A stretch of 64,000 bases of DNA, taken from NCBI RefSeq assembly GCF_000221045.1, contig NC_015856.1, forward strand, positions 2,558,542 through 2,622,541, written 5' to 3'. Origin of the DNA: Collimonas fungivorans Ter331 (GTDB taxonomy: Bacteria > Pseudomonadota > Gammaproteobacteria > Burkholderiales > Burkholderiaceae_D). The notes under the pieces were generated by a model. That model saw only the letters and a program-made list of their open reading frames with translations. It was not told where the DNA came from and did not search any database. A program made the position numbers and the translations under genes. Shown here in pieces: positions 36,525 to 44,537 of the stretch (the stretch's first letter is position 1; each line of letters opens with the position of its first letter).

Positions 36525-37589
36525 TTATCCGATCGGGTGATGGTGGAAAGCCGAATAGCGGCCGGTGACGTGGTGCTCCAGCTGACGCTCTATGTCGGCC
36601 AGCAGGGAAGAAGCGCCGACGCGGAACAGTTCCGGTTCCAGCCAGGCCCTGCCCAGCTCTTCTTTCATCAGGACCTGGTAATCCAGCATGCCCTTGGCGC
36701 TGGATACGCCGCCGGCCGGCTTGTAGCCGACGCGAAAGCCGGTGCGCGCTTCATACAGGCGGATCATGCGCAGCATGACCAGCGTCACCAGCGGCGTGGC
36801 GTTGACGGCTTCCTTGCCGGTGGAAGTCTTGATGAAGTCGGCGCCGCCCATCATGCATATCATGGAAGCCTTGGCGACGTTGCGCATGGTCTTCAGCTCG
36901 CCAGTCGCGAGGATCGCCTTGACATGGGCGCTGCCGGCAGCCTGGCGAAAATCCTGCATTTCGGCATACAAAGCGCGCCAGTTCCCGGTCAGCACATGCT
37001 CCCGGGTAATGACGATGTCGATTTCCGCGGCGCCGTCGCGCACCGAAGCTTCGATTTCCTTCAGCTTCAGCTCGTGCGGAATCAGTCCCGCCGGAAAACC
37101 GGTAGACACGGCTGCCACCGGAATCCCGGAATCGCCCAGCGCCTGCACCGCCGTGCTTACAAAACGGTGGTAGACGCACACCGCGCCGGTATGCAATGTG
37201 CGTTCGCCGAAGCCGAGCGCGTTCAACAGGTCCGGACGCACCGGCATGATGGCCTTGGCGCACAGGCGTTTGACGCGTTCGGTAGTGTCGTCGCCGTTGA
37301 GGGTGGTCAGGTCGATGCAGGTGACGGCCTTCAGCAACCAGCCCGCCTGCGCATCTTTCTTCACCGAGCGGCGCCCGGGCAACGTTGCTATGCGGCGCTC
37401 CGCCGCGGACAGGTTGACGCGGATGTCGTCGATCCAGCTGCTGTCGAAGCTGTGGCCGGCATTGCGGGAGTCTTCGTGCAATCCGCCAGGATTGCCGACG
37501 ATGGGAGCGCTAACAATCTCACTAGCGGGATTGAGCGCAACGGCGCGCGGACGCGGCACGGCGCTTGGTGTTTTGGAGGCGGATGTCAT
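36525..37589 (-). CDS. deoC: Deoxyribose-phosphate aldolase
   Basis: A 354-aa class I aldolase that cleaves 2-deoxyribose-5-phosphate to acetaldehyde and glyceraldehyde-3-phosphate in the cytoplasm. The Schiff-base lysine lies in FIKTSTGK and the second active-site lysine in YKPAGGV; the DIVI and VKAILATGEL strands are also typical. I start at ATG 37589 (MTSASKTPS), since the 52 extra upstream codons are low-complexity and overlap the operator region. The N-terminal extension of about 90 residues makes it longer than the roughly 220-260 aa common in bacteria, as in the longer DeoC subgroup. It is the first gene of the operon, divergent from deoR. Confidence 0.95.
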   Translation of the reverse strand: MTSASKTPSAVPRPRAVALNPASEIVSAPIVGNPGGLHEDSRNAGHSFDSSWIDDIRVNLSAAERRIATLPGRRSVKKDAQAGWLLKAVTCIDLTTLNGDDTTERVKRLCAKAIMPVRPDLLNALGFGERTLHTGAVCVYHRFVSTAVQALGDSGIPVAAVSTGFPAGLIPHELKLKEIEASVRDGAAEIDIVITREHVLTGNWRALYAEMQDFRQAAGSAHVKAILATGELKTMRNVAKASMICMMGGADFIKTSTGKEAVNATPLVTLVMLRMIRLYEARTGFRVGYKPAGGVSSAKGMLDYQVLMKEELGRAWLEPELFRVGASSLLADIERQLEHHVTGRYSAFHHHPIG

Positions 37590-37766
37590 AATTGTGGCGA
37601 CGCCGCGAAGGCGTGCGCAAACCGGGTCGAGAGGATGCTGGCAACAGGCATGTCGGTTATCTCCGTGAACGCATTGAATGCGTTTCCTTTTTTGGCGATC
37701 ATGCGGACTGGTCGCCGCCGGCTGGTTTTGGCGGGACTGAAGCACGCAAGTTCACAATGGGTTTTA

Positions 37767-37782
37767 TGTTACGCCAATAACA
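37767..37782. promoter_or_regulatory. DeoR operator palindrome between deoC and deoR
   Basis: The 16-bp element TGTTACGCCAATAACA has perfect 5-bp half-sites TGTTA and TAACA separated by 6 bp, the same half-sites and spacing as the known E. coli DeoR operator TGTTAGAATTCTAACA. It lies 177 bp upstream of the deoC start and 53 bp upstream of the deoR start. Further AACAT elements follow at 37794, 37811 and 37823 without a full palindrome. It very likely mediates repression of the operon and autoregulation of deoR. Confidence 0.75.
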
Positions 37783-37835
37783 TTTATTCCTGCAACATAT
37801 TTTTTGTAATAACATATCGGCTAACATTGCATCAA

Positions 37836-38669
37836 ATGACATCAAAATCGATCAACACTCACAACGGAAATTCCAAGATGCTGCAAACCGCTGGCGCCAA
37901 AGCCCGAACTCTCCGGCTGGTTCGGATGCAGGAACTGATCAACAGCAAGGGCCCGACGCAACTCGGCAAGGTGGCGGAACAGCTGGGCGTGACGGAGATG
38001 ACGATCCGCCGCGACCTGGCTTCGGCCGATTCGCCGCTGGCCTGCCTGGGCGGTTTTGTGCTGGAGGCCACCTTGCCGAGCGCTGACGAAAAATATTCCC
38101 TGGACGAAGAAATCGACCACCACACGGTACGCAAGCGCCTGGCCTGCCAGCGCGCGGCGCAGTGGGTGGAAGACGGCGACAGCCTGTTCATCGATTGCGG
38201 CACTACCATGATCCATTTCGCCGAGGCGCTGCCGCCCGCCATGACACTCAGCGTGGTGTGCTATTCGATGAATATCGCCGCCATTGTCAGCCGGCGACCG
38301 AACACGCAGCTGATCCTGCTGGGAGGTTTGTACCACCCCTCCTCCGCCACTTTCTACTCGGACGAGGCGGTGCACTACCTGGGCAGCCTGGGCGTGAACA
38401 AGGCTTTCCTGTCGGCCGGCGGCGCAGACCTGCAGCGCGGCGCCAGCTGTTCGAATTTCCACGAAGTGGCGGTCAAGCAGGCGGCGATACGCAGCGCCGG
38501 GCAGAGTTTCCTGGTGGTGGACGAGAGCAAGCTGGGCCGTGTGCGGCCGGCGTTTTTCAGTCCGCTGGACGTTTTTTCGCGGATTGCGGTGGGAGGCGTG
38601 CCGGATGCTGCGCTACGCAAGCAATTCAAAGGGCTGCCCTTGGATGTAGCGGCTCCGCCCGTGACCTGA
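37836..38669 (+). CDS. deoR: DeoR-family transcriptional repressor of the deoxyribose operon
   Basis: A 277-aa regulator (264 aa if translation begins at ATG 37878, which has a GGAA upstream). The N-terminal helix-turn-helix includes LGKVAEQLGVTEMTIRRDL; the C-terminal DeoRC sugar-phosphate sensor domain includes DGDSLFIDCGTTMIHFAEAL and VVDESKLGRVRPA. Several stretches (MTIRRDL, FIDCGTT, VCYSMN, VVDESKLGKVRPA-like) parallel E. coli DeoR rather than generic DeoR-family proteins. It is divergent from deoC, and the shared intergenic region holds a DeoR-type operator. The inducer is expected to be deoxyribose-5-phosphate, by analogy. Confidence 0.92.
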   Translation: MTSKSINTHNGNSKMLQTAGAKARTLRLVRMQELINSKGPTQLGKVAEQLGVTEMTIRRDLASADSPLACLGGFVLEATLPSADEKYSLDEEIDHHTVRKRLACQRAAQWVEDGDSLFIDCGTTMIHFAEALPPAMTLSVVCYSMNIAAIVSRRPNTQLILLGGLYHPSSATFYSDEAVHYLGSLGVNKAFLSAGGADLQRGASCSNFHEVAVKQAAIRSAGQSFLVVDESKLGRVRPAFFSPLDVFSRIAVGGVPDAALRKQFKGLPLDVAAPPVT

Positions 38670-38694
38670 AAACATGCGAATCAGGACGAGGAAT

Positions 38695-38729
38695 GGAAAG
38701 GTCGAGACTGCATATATCTCGACCTTTCC
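38695..38729. terminator. Bidirectional hairpin terminator between deoR and the exported protein gene
   Basis: A perfect 13-bp inverted repeat (GGAAAGGTCGAGA / TCTCGACCTTTCC) with a 9-nt loop lies between two convergent genes, 26 bp after the deoR stop. The symmetric position suits termination from both sides, although long T-runs are missing. Confidence 0.6.
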
Positions 38730-38763
38730 AACTATGTAGCGATGCTGGCAAAGAGCGCCGGAC

Positions 38764-39327
38764 CTAGTGGCTGACTACCTGCACTGCTTGGTAAAGGAAA
38801 GCGGAAGCCACCGGCGCACCGTCCATTTTTGCAGGAGAAAAGCGGGTCGACTGCAGTGCCTTTATTGCGGTATAAGCCAGAACTTTTTCATTGTCGGTGA
38901 GCGTCATTTCGCCGTTTTTTTCCGCGCCCATGATGTCGACGGCGTTAACGACTCCATCGTCGCCGACATGCACAACCAGCTTCACGTCTTCCCGGTGCGA
39001 AGTAATATTCAGCGAGCGGTATTCTTGCGGCGAAACCAGTTTCCGCAACAGGCTACGAATGTTTGGCGTCGGGAACGGCGGCGTGATTTTTTCATCCGTC
39101 ATGGCGACAAATTTGCGCCACAGGGATTTTTCGTCGGTAGAAAGCTCATCCCAGCTTTTATTGACGTCGATGTTGAGTCCAAGCGACGCACGGTCTTTGC
39201 TGAGGGACGATCCGGTCCTGGCGTCGCCGATGGGAATTGAATAGTTCGCCTCCTCCGCATATGCTGGCAACAGAAAGCCGGCAGCGAGCACAATCGGGCA
39301 GACAGTCCTGAGGCACAAAGCAATCAT
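38764..39327 (-). CDS. Exported protein with TonB-C-like C-terminal domain
   Basis: A 187-aa protein. Residues 1-24 form a Sec signal peptide (cleavage near AYAEEA). The C-terminal half (VKLVVHVGDDGVVNAVDIMG ... ALQSTRFSPAKMDGAPVAS) resembles the TonB C-terminal / energy-transducer fold, but there is no transmembrane anchor or Pro-rich linker beyond the signal, so it is not a complete TonB. Periplasmic location is likely and the function is unknown. It is convergent with deoR and divergent from the sensor kinase gene. Confidence 0.7.
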   Translation of the reverse strand: MIALCLRTVCPIVLAAGFLLPAYAEEANYSIPIGDARTGSSLSKDRASLGLNIDVNKSWDELSTDEKSLWRKFVAMTDEKITPPFPTPNIRSLLRKLVSPQEYRSLNITSHREDVKLVVHVGDDGVVNAVDIMGAEKNGEMTLTDNEKVLAYTAIKALQSTRFSPAKMDGAPVASAFLYQAVQVVSH

Positions 39328-39646
39328 GTATTTTTATCCCTATGAGGAAATTGCAAGCGGACGCAGCAGCCAGCCGGCGCTGCAGATATATCAAGTTGTA
39401 GTTTTTAACACCTTTCTTTCTGCCAGTAAAGATAGGCATGCGGGCATCGGTAGCTATAATCATTCAGTAAAAGCGCCACCCGCAGCATTTGAGTGATATA
39501 TTGCCCTATTGCAACTTATTGTTTGGGTGAGGAGCCGCGTAGTTTGCAGTTATCCATTCCGGCCATACCCGGTGCGGAGTTGTGAGTTATATAATGGATA
39601 ACTTGCGCCACGGCCACTGCGCGGAACCCACCCTTAGACATTGCCA
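39328..39646. promoter_or_regulatory. Divergent intergenic region with a consensus -10 box before the sensor kinase gene
   Basis: A 319-bp non-coding stretch. A perfect TATAAT lies at 39590-39595 on the plus strand, 51 bp before the kinase start, without a good -35 at 17 bp. Another TATAAT lies at 39455-39460. Nothing else with clear structure was seen here. Confidence 0.35.
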
Positions 39647-41101
39647 ATGTACTCATTATTGCCCGCCTTAGTAGCCTCGGTTTTCCTCGGCTACGGCTTG
39701 TATGTACTTTGCACGCAGGGGTTCACCCGCATCGGCATCAGCTTTTCCGTGCTGTGCATCATCTCGGCGTTCTGGCAGGGAACCTGGGCTGTGCTGTTCC
39801 AGGTCCATAGCCCTGGCCCGGCGATGTTCCTGATCAAGTTCGGCTACCTGCTGATCCTGTTCCTGCCGACCAGCCTGTACCATTTCCTGACCGAGGTCTC
39901 GGACCGTCCCGGGGAGCGCCACCTGGTTTACCTGTCGTACGGGATAGCCTCGGTCCTGGCGATTTTCCTGGTCGGCAGCGACCTGTTCATTGCCGGCTTC
40001 TACGAATATTTCTGGGGCTACTACCCCAAGGCAGGATTGCTCCATCCCATCCACGTGCTGCAAACGGTGGTGGTGGTCAACCGCGGCCTGTACATCACCT
40101 TTCTTCAGCAGAAGAACGCGCCGCCCAACAAGCGCATCAGGCTGCGCCTGTGCATCGCCGGCATCCTCACTTATTTTTTCGCCGCGGTCGACTACCTGTG
40201 CAACTACGGCTTCGAGTTCTATCCGCCCGGCGTGCTGTTCATCGCCGTCAGCCTGGGCATCATCACGGTGGCGATCGTGAAATACGGATTATTCAATCCG
40301 ATGGCGATCGCCGCCAGCGTGGCCCATGAAATGCGCACGCCGCTGCTGTCGATCCGCAACCAGGCGCAAGGCATCAACAAATACATTCCCACGCTTCTGC
40401 ACAGCTACGAGCTGGCGGTTGCCAACAACCTGTGCGAATCCTCGCTGCCGCCGTTCGCAATGAACTACCTGGCCACCATCGGCAAGACGCTGACGCACGA
40501 GGTGGACCGCACCAATGCGGTGCTGGACATGATGCTGGCCTCGATCAAGATGGACCAGATCGACAAGACCAACTTCAGCCAGCACGGCATAGGGCATTGC
40601 CTGGCCGAGGCCGTCGAGCGCTACACCTATGACCGCCAGGACCGCGAGCGCATCGTGGTCGCCAATGCCGAAGAGTTTCGTTTTTACGGTTCGGATACGC
40701 TGCTGATACTGGTGCTGTTCAACCTGCTGAAAAATGCGCTGTACGCCATCAAGGTCGCCGGCAAGGGCGAAATCCGCATATCGACGGCGCGCGGCCCGAC
40801 CGTCAACCGCATGTATTTCAGCGATACCGGAACCGGAATAACAGGCGAAGCGCTGCCGAATATTTTCGACGGTTTTTTTACCACTAAACAAAGCGGCGGC
40901 ACTGGCGTCGGCCTGACTTTTTGCCATCGGGTGATGGCGTCTTTCGGCGGCCGCATCCTGTGCGATTCGGTGGCTGGGCAATATACGACATTTACCCTGG
41001 AATTTCCGATGGTGGAGAACACATCGGGCGACCTGTTTGCGGCATTGACGCCGCGCCAGACGGAGCAAGAGGCTGCCGCCTCTCCTCCGCACGGGCCTTA
41101 G
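39647..41101 (+). CDS. LqsS/CqsS-like membrane histidine kinase (orphan quorum-sensing sensor)
   Basis: A 484-aa sensor kinase. I start at ATG 39647 rather than TTG 39641. Residues 1-215 hold about 6-7 hydrophobic helices without a large periplasmic loop, PAS or HAMP domain. The phosphoacceptor is His227 in VAHEMRTPLLSI, followed by an unusual extended region (NQAQGINKYIPTLLHSYELA). The ATPase part has the N box (LLFNLLKNALYAI), DTGTGI and GGTGVGLTF. Architecture and H-box context resemble LqsS of Legionella and JqsS of Janthinobacterium, which sense alpha-hydroxyketone signals. There is no C-terminal receiver domain, unlike CqsS. No LqsA-type synthase or response regulator lies nearby. The family call is from remembered patterns, so the ligand remains inference. 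Confidence 0.75.
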   Translation: MYSLLPALVASVFLGYGLYVLCTQGFTRIGISFSVLCIISAFWQGTWAVLFQVHSPGPAMFLIKFGYLLILFLPTSLYHFLTEVSDRPGERHLVYLSYGIASVLAIFLVGSDLFIAGFYEYFWGYYPKAGLLHPIHVLQTVVVVNRGLYITFLQQKNAPPNKRIRLRLCIAGILTYFFAAVDYLCNYGFEFYPPGVLFIAVSLGIITVAIVKYGLFNPMAIAASVAHEMRTPLLSIRNQAQGINKYIPTLLHSYELAVANNLCESSLPPFAMNYLATIGKTLTHEVDRTNAVLDMMLASIKMDQIDKTNFSQHGIGHCLAEAVERYTYDRQDRERIVVANAEEFRFYGSDTLLILVLFNLLKNALYAIKVAGKGEIRISTARGPTVNRMYFSDTGTGITGEALPNIFDGFFTTKQSGGTGVGLTFCHRVMASFGGRILCDSVAGQYTTFTLEFPMVENTSGDLFAALTPRQTEQEAAASPPHGP

Positions 41102-41134
41102 AACAAGAGCTGGCTAAAGCAAACCGCTACGCCG

Positions 41135-41632
41135 TCACTCCCCTTTCTCGACTTCATATTGCCGGATCTTTTCAAGGATGTGTTCCGGCAGCCGCGAGAT
41201 TTTTTTCTCCTTGTTGGCGAAAACTATCTGCTGCTGGCCGGTCGCCACAAGCTTGCCGTCCACCAGGAACCGGAACGCCAGCGAAAACGAACATTGTTTG
41301 ATGGCGAACGTATTGACCTCGCACGCAATCTTCTGGAATGCAAATGTCTCGCACACATACTGTTGCTGCGCCTCCTTGGTGATGAAGACGCCGAGCGACT
41401 GCAGCATGTCGGCGGAAATGCATTCGAAGAACCAGCGTTCGCGGCAAATCCCTTGCCACTCGAAATGCCGGGCAAAATAAATGTTCCCGGTGGCGTTCGA
41501 ATCCTTTAGGTAAACGTCGATCGAGTGGTGGAAAGTTTTAGGCTGGGGCGCCCGCAAATAGCTGAGCGGGAAAGCAATGGCTTCTATTACGGTTTCTTGG
41601 ACGACAGGACGCTGAGTCAGGATTGCAGACAT
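41135..41632 (-). CDS. Hot-dog-fold thioesterase (4HBT / YbgC-like)
   Basis: A 165-aa protein. ATG 41632 (MSAILTQRP) is chosen because GGAG lies 8 bp upstream; a TTG and an ATG further upstream lack such a site. The block DVYLKDSNATGNIYFARHFEWQGICRE matches the 4-hydroxybenzoyl-CoA-thioesterase-type hot-dog motif, with the catalytic Asp in the D-x-N-x-x-G-x-x-Y pattern. It probably hydrolyses acyl-CoA or acyl-ACP thioesters; the substrate is unknown. It is convergent with the sensor kinase gene (33-bp gap). A role in making or removing an acyl signal is conceivable but only suggested by position. Confidence 0.78.
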   Translation of the reverse strand: MSAILTQRPVVQETVIEAIAFPLSYLRAPQPKTFHHSIDVYLKDSNATGNIYFARHFEWQGICRERWFFECISADMLQSLGVFITKEAQQQYVCETFAFQKIACEVNTFAIKQCSFSLAFRFLVDGKLVATGQQQIVFANKEKKISRLPEHILEKIRQYEVEKGE

Positions 41633-41823
41633 GATGGTAACTCCCATAAGCAAATGGAAAATGGCTGGTTTCAACAGCCGCTATTGCCTCCCCGCCCGGT
41701 CCAGGCGCGGTGAAGCTGCTTATAGTGTTAATCATGTGACGCCACTTACAAGTAAGGGTGCGACAAACGGCCGCCCGGCGGCAAACGGCGATATGTGGTA
41801 GTCGCAGCGGCTTATTACGATGG

Positions 41824-42360
41824 TTATTTGATACGCTGTTTTTCCAGCTTGCGCGCCAGTGTGCGCCGGTGCATTCCCAGGCGCCGCGCCGTTTCGGAGA
41901 TGTTGAAGCCGGTTTCCACCAGCACTTCGTGGATGCGCTCCCACTCCAGCGTCTTGATCGAGGTCGAGCGGTTGCTCAGTTCAATCTCGGCGGCGCCGGC
42001 GACATGGCCGAAAGCCGCCTCGATATCGTCGGTATTGGATGGCTTGGCCAGATACTGGCAAGCGCCGAGCTTGATCGCTTCCACCGCCGTGTTGATGCTG
42101 GCGAAACCGGTCAGCACCACGATCAGCATGGCCGGGTCGTGCTTGTGCAGCATCTGTACGCAGGCCAGCCCGGAGGTGCTGTCGTTCAGCTTGAGGTCGA
42201 CTACCGCATATCCCGGCGAATGCTGGCGCAGCAGCGCAGCGGCCTCGCCCAGATTCGAGGCCAGCAAGACGGTGTAGTCGCGGCGCTCGAACGAGCGGCC
42301 CAGGGTGCGCGCGAACGTGGCGTCGTCCTCAATGATCAGCAGCAGACGGTCAGTCGCCAT
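41824..42360 (-). CDS. regA: RegA/ActR/PrrA-family response regulator
   Basis: A 178-aa response regulator. The receiver domain has acidic residues IIEDD near 9-13, phosphoacceptor Asp55 (YAVVDLKL), the TGFASINTAVEAIKLGA block characteristic of this family, and Lys106. A FIS-type helix-turn-helix lies at the C-terminus (NISETARRLGMHRRTLARKL). I use ATG 42360 (MATDRLLL), which overlaps the regB stop by 11 bp; ATG 42378 is also in frame. The RegB/RegA pair controls respiratory and redox genes in proteobacteria, so autoregulated control of the upstream cyo genes is likely. Confidence 0.92.
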   Translation of the reverse strand: MATDRLLLIIEDDATFARTLGRSFERRDYTVLLASNLGEAAALLRQHSPGYAVVDLKLNDSTSGLACVQMLHKHDPAMLIVVLTGFASINTAVEAIKLGACQYLAKPSNTDDIEAAFGHVAGAAEIELSNRSTSIKTLEWERIHEVLVETGFNISETARRLGMHRRTLARKLEKQRIK

Positions 42361-43699
42361 GTTCAGCATCCTGTTCAAGGCTGATCGAGGCCAGCGGCAA
42401 AGTCAGCTGGACCAGCGCCCCGCCCTGCTCCCGGTTGCGCGCCGTCACGGCGCCGCCCAGCTTGCGGGCGACATTGACCACAAAAAACAGCCCGAGGCCG
42501 CTGCCTGGCCGCCCCTTGCTCGACTGGTAAGGCTTGCCCAGGTGCGCCAGCATGGCAGGCGCAAAACCGGGACCGCTATCGGTCACCACCAGGGTCAGCG
42601 CGTCGGCTTCCCGCGTTGCTTCCAGGCTGACCCACTGCGGCGAGGCTTCCAGTGCATTGTCGAGCACGTTGCAGATCATCTGCTTGAGGGCGGAATCGAA
42701 GGCGACCGGCATATCCTGCTCTATCCGGTTTTCATAGGCAAATGAAACGATAGGACGGGTCGCGCACCATTCCTTGGCCAGGTCGTTGAGAAAAGTGCTG
42801 ATGGTGGTCTTCACCGACGATTCGCCGCGCGCCTCGCCGGCCGACAGCAGGATGCCGCTGACGATGCTCTTGCAGCGCTGCAGCTGCGCCTGCATCTCGC
42901 TGATTTCTTCCAGCAGTTCGCTGTTCTTGCTGAACTCCGGCATGCGCCGCCAGTCGCCCAGGATTACCGACAAGGTGGCCAGCGGCGTGCCGAGCTCGTG
43001 CGCAGCGCCGGAAGCCAGCAGGCCCATGCGCACGATGTGGTCTTCCTCCGCCGCGCGCTGGCGCAAATCGGCCAGCTGGGCGGCGCCGGCGCGCAGGTTG
43101 CGGCCGATGCGGGTGATGAAAAACACCAGCAAGGCGGCGTTCAGCACAAAACAGATCAGCAGACCTTCGACATACAGGCTGGACAAGCCATTGCCATGGT
43201 CGGGCGGCAGCGCCAGCGGTTCGGAAAACAGCGACAGGCCGGCCAGGCAGGCGCTGGTGACGGCGACGATAGTCCAGGTCGACCAGGTTTCCAGCAGCAC
43301 CGCACTGAGGATCACCTGCAACAGGAAAAGGAAGGCAAACGGATTGGTGATGCCGCCGCTGAAATACAGCTGGGCGGTGAGGATGCCGACGTCCACCAGC
43401 AGCGCCAGGAACAGCTCGCCGTTGCTGGCCACGCGCCGTTCATGCCAGCGCAGGTGGCTGGCGATGTTGAACGCTACCAGGCACGCCAGCACCTTCAGCA
43501 TGTGCGGCAACGGCAGGTGGATGCCGAAACCGGCGATCACGAAGGCAATGGTGGTGATCTGCCCGATCACGGCGATCCAGCGCAGCTGGATCAGCTGCAG
43601 CATGTTCTTGTGGCCGGCAGCGCTTTCAACGCCGGCCGCTATCGTCCAGCGCCGTTTCAGATTGTCTGTATTTGCAAGAATATCGATTTTACTTGCCAT
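42350..43699 (-). CDS. regB: RegB/PrrB-family redox-sensing histidine kinase
   Basis: A 449-aa sensor kinase. ATG 43699 (MASKIDIL) overlaps the SURF1 stop by 11 bp. Six hydrophobic helices occupy about residues 35-200. GGITNPF at 115-121 is a perfect match to the RegB ubiquinone-sensing heptapeptide GGxxNPF. The phosphoacceptor is His234 (AAHELGTPLATL), and Cys276 in QRCKSIVSGIL corresponds to the redox-active cysteine of RegB. An HATPase domain (NVLDNALEASP, DSGPGF, GSGLGLFF) completes it. It should sense quinone pool state and phosphorylate RegA. Family identification is strong. Confidence 0.95.
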   Translation of the reverse strand: MASKIDILANTDNLKRRWTIAAGVESAAGHKNMLQLIQLRWIAVIGQITTIAFVIAGFGIHLPLPHMLKVLACLVAFNIASHLRWHERRVASNGELFLALLVDVGILTAQLYFSGGITNPFAFLFLLQVILSAVLLETWSTWTIVAVTSACLAGLSLFSEPLALPPDHGNGLSSLYVEGLLICFVLNAALLVFFITRIGRNLRAGAAQLADLRQRAAEEDHIVRMGLLASGAAHELGTPLATLSVILGDWRRMPEFSKNSELLEEISEMQAQLQRCKSIVSGILLSAGEARGESSVKTTISTFLNDLAKEWCATRPIVSFAYENRIEQDMPVAFDSALKQMICNVLDNALEASPQWVSLEATREADALTLVVTDSGPGFAPAMLAHLGKPYQSSKGRPGSGLGLFFVVNVARKLGGAVTARNREQGGALVQLTLPLASISLEQDAEHGD

Positions 43700-44537
43700 C
43701 TTCACTTTCACGGTCGATCCCATCGGCATTGGCGGCGGCGCTTGGCGCAGAGCGCCGGCGCAGATTGCGCTCTTCCCGTCCCACCCAGAAACAGGCGCCT
43801 GCCACCATCAAGGCAAGAGCATACCAAGTGAGAGCATAAACCAGATGGTTATTGTGAAAGGCGATCACCGTCAGGCCGCCGACCGGGCGGTTGCCGCCGG
43901 TATCGTGGCTGGCCGTAGCCGCGTCTGCATCGATGAAATAAGGCGCTGCCGGTGACAGGCCGCGCGCCGAGGCAATCGCTTGCACGTCGCGCGAATACCA
44001 GCGGTCGGCCGCGGGATCGTTGTGGCGCAGGAAACCGCCGCCCGGCTCGCTCATGCGCAGCAGCCCGCTTACCTCGGCGGGGCCGACCTCGGGCGTGCCG
44101 GATTGGACGTCAGCCTTGGCCGGCACAAAACCGCGGTTGACCAGCACCACGCTGCCGTCGGCGGTGCGCAACGGCGTCAGCAGCCAGAATCCGCCGCCGA
44201 GTTCGGTCGAAGCCTGGACCCGGGCTGTCAATGCATAGAGGAAGGTGCCGCTGAGGCGCACGCGCCGGTATTCGTCGGCATCGGCATTGATCTGCGGCCA
44301 GCGCTCAGGGCCGGGAGCGGCCACGGCCGGTGCGTGTACTCTTTGTTCAACCCGCTCGATCAGGTCGAGCTTCCATTGCAGGCGCTTGAGCTGCCAGGTC
44401 CCTAGTGCGAAGAAAGTGGCGAACACCAGTCCGGCGCAGATGGCCAGCGCCAGCAGCACAGCTGGGGAGCGGGTCCTTGGCGCAACCGGCGCTGCGCCTT
44501 GACCATCCTTCACCATGCCGCGCGGCGCCTGTTTCAT
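43689..44537 (-). CDS. SURF1-family oxidase assembly protein
   Basis: A 282-aa inner-membrane protein with the SURF1 topology: one N-terminal helix with the motif GTWQLKRLQWKLDLI, a large periplasmic domain (VLVNRGFVP is the conserved strand) and a C-terminal helix (TWYALALMVAGACFW). SURF1 helps insert heme into the active site of heme-copper oxidases. The ATG overlaps the cyoD stop, so it belongs to the oxidase operon. SURF1 is best known from aa3-type oxidases, but quinol-oxidase-dedicated copies are known, and its position argues for that role here. Confidence 0.92.
   Translation of the reverse strand: MKQAPRGMVKDGQGAAPVAPRTRSPAVLLALAICAGLVFATFFALGTWQLKRLQWKLDLIERVEQRVHAPAVAAPGPERWPQINADADEYRRVRLSGTFLYALTARVQASTELGGGFWLLTPLRTADGSVVLVNRGFVPAKADVQSGTPEVGPAEVSGLLRMSEPGGGFLRHNDPAADRWYSRDVQAIASARGLSPAAPYFIDADAATASHDTGGNRPVGGLTVIAFHNNHLVYALTWYALALMVAGACFWVGREERNLRRRSAPSAAANADGIDRESEDGK

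Noticed and set aside
36537..37835. Long upstream part of the plus-strand frame that contains deoR
   Set aside because: It is antisense to deoC and has no DeoR similarity; the real N-terminus begins at 37836 or 37878.
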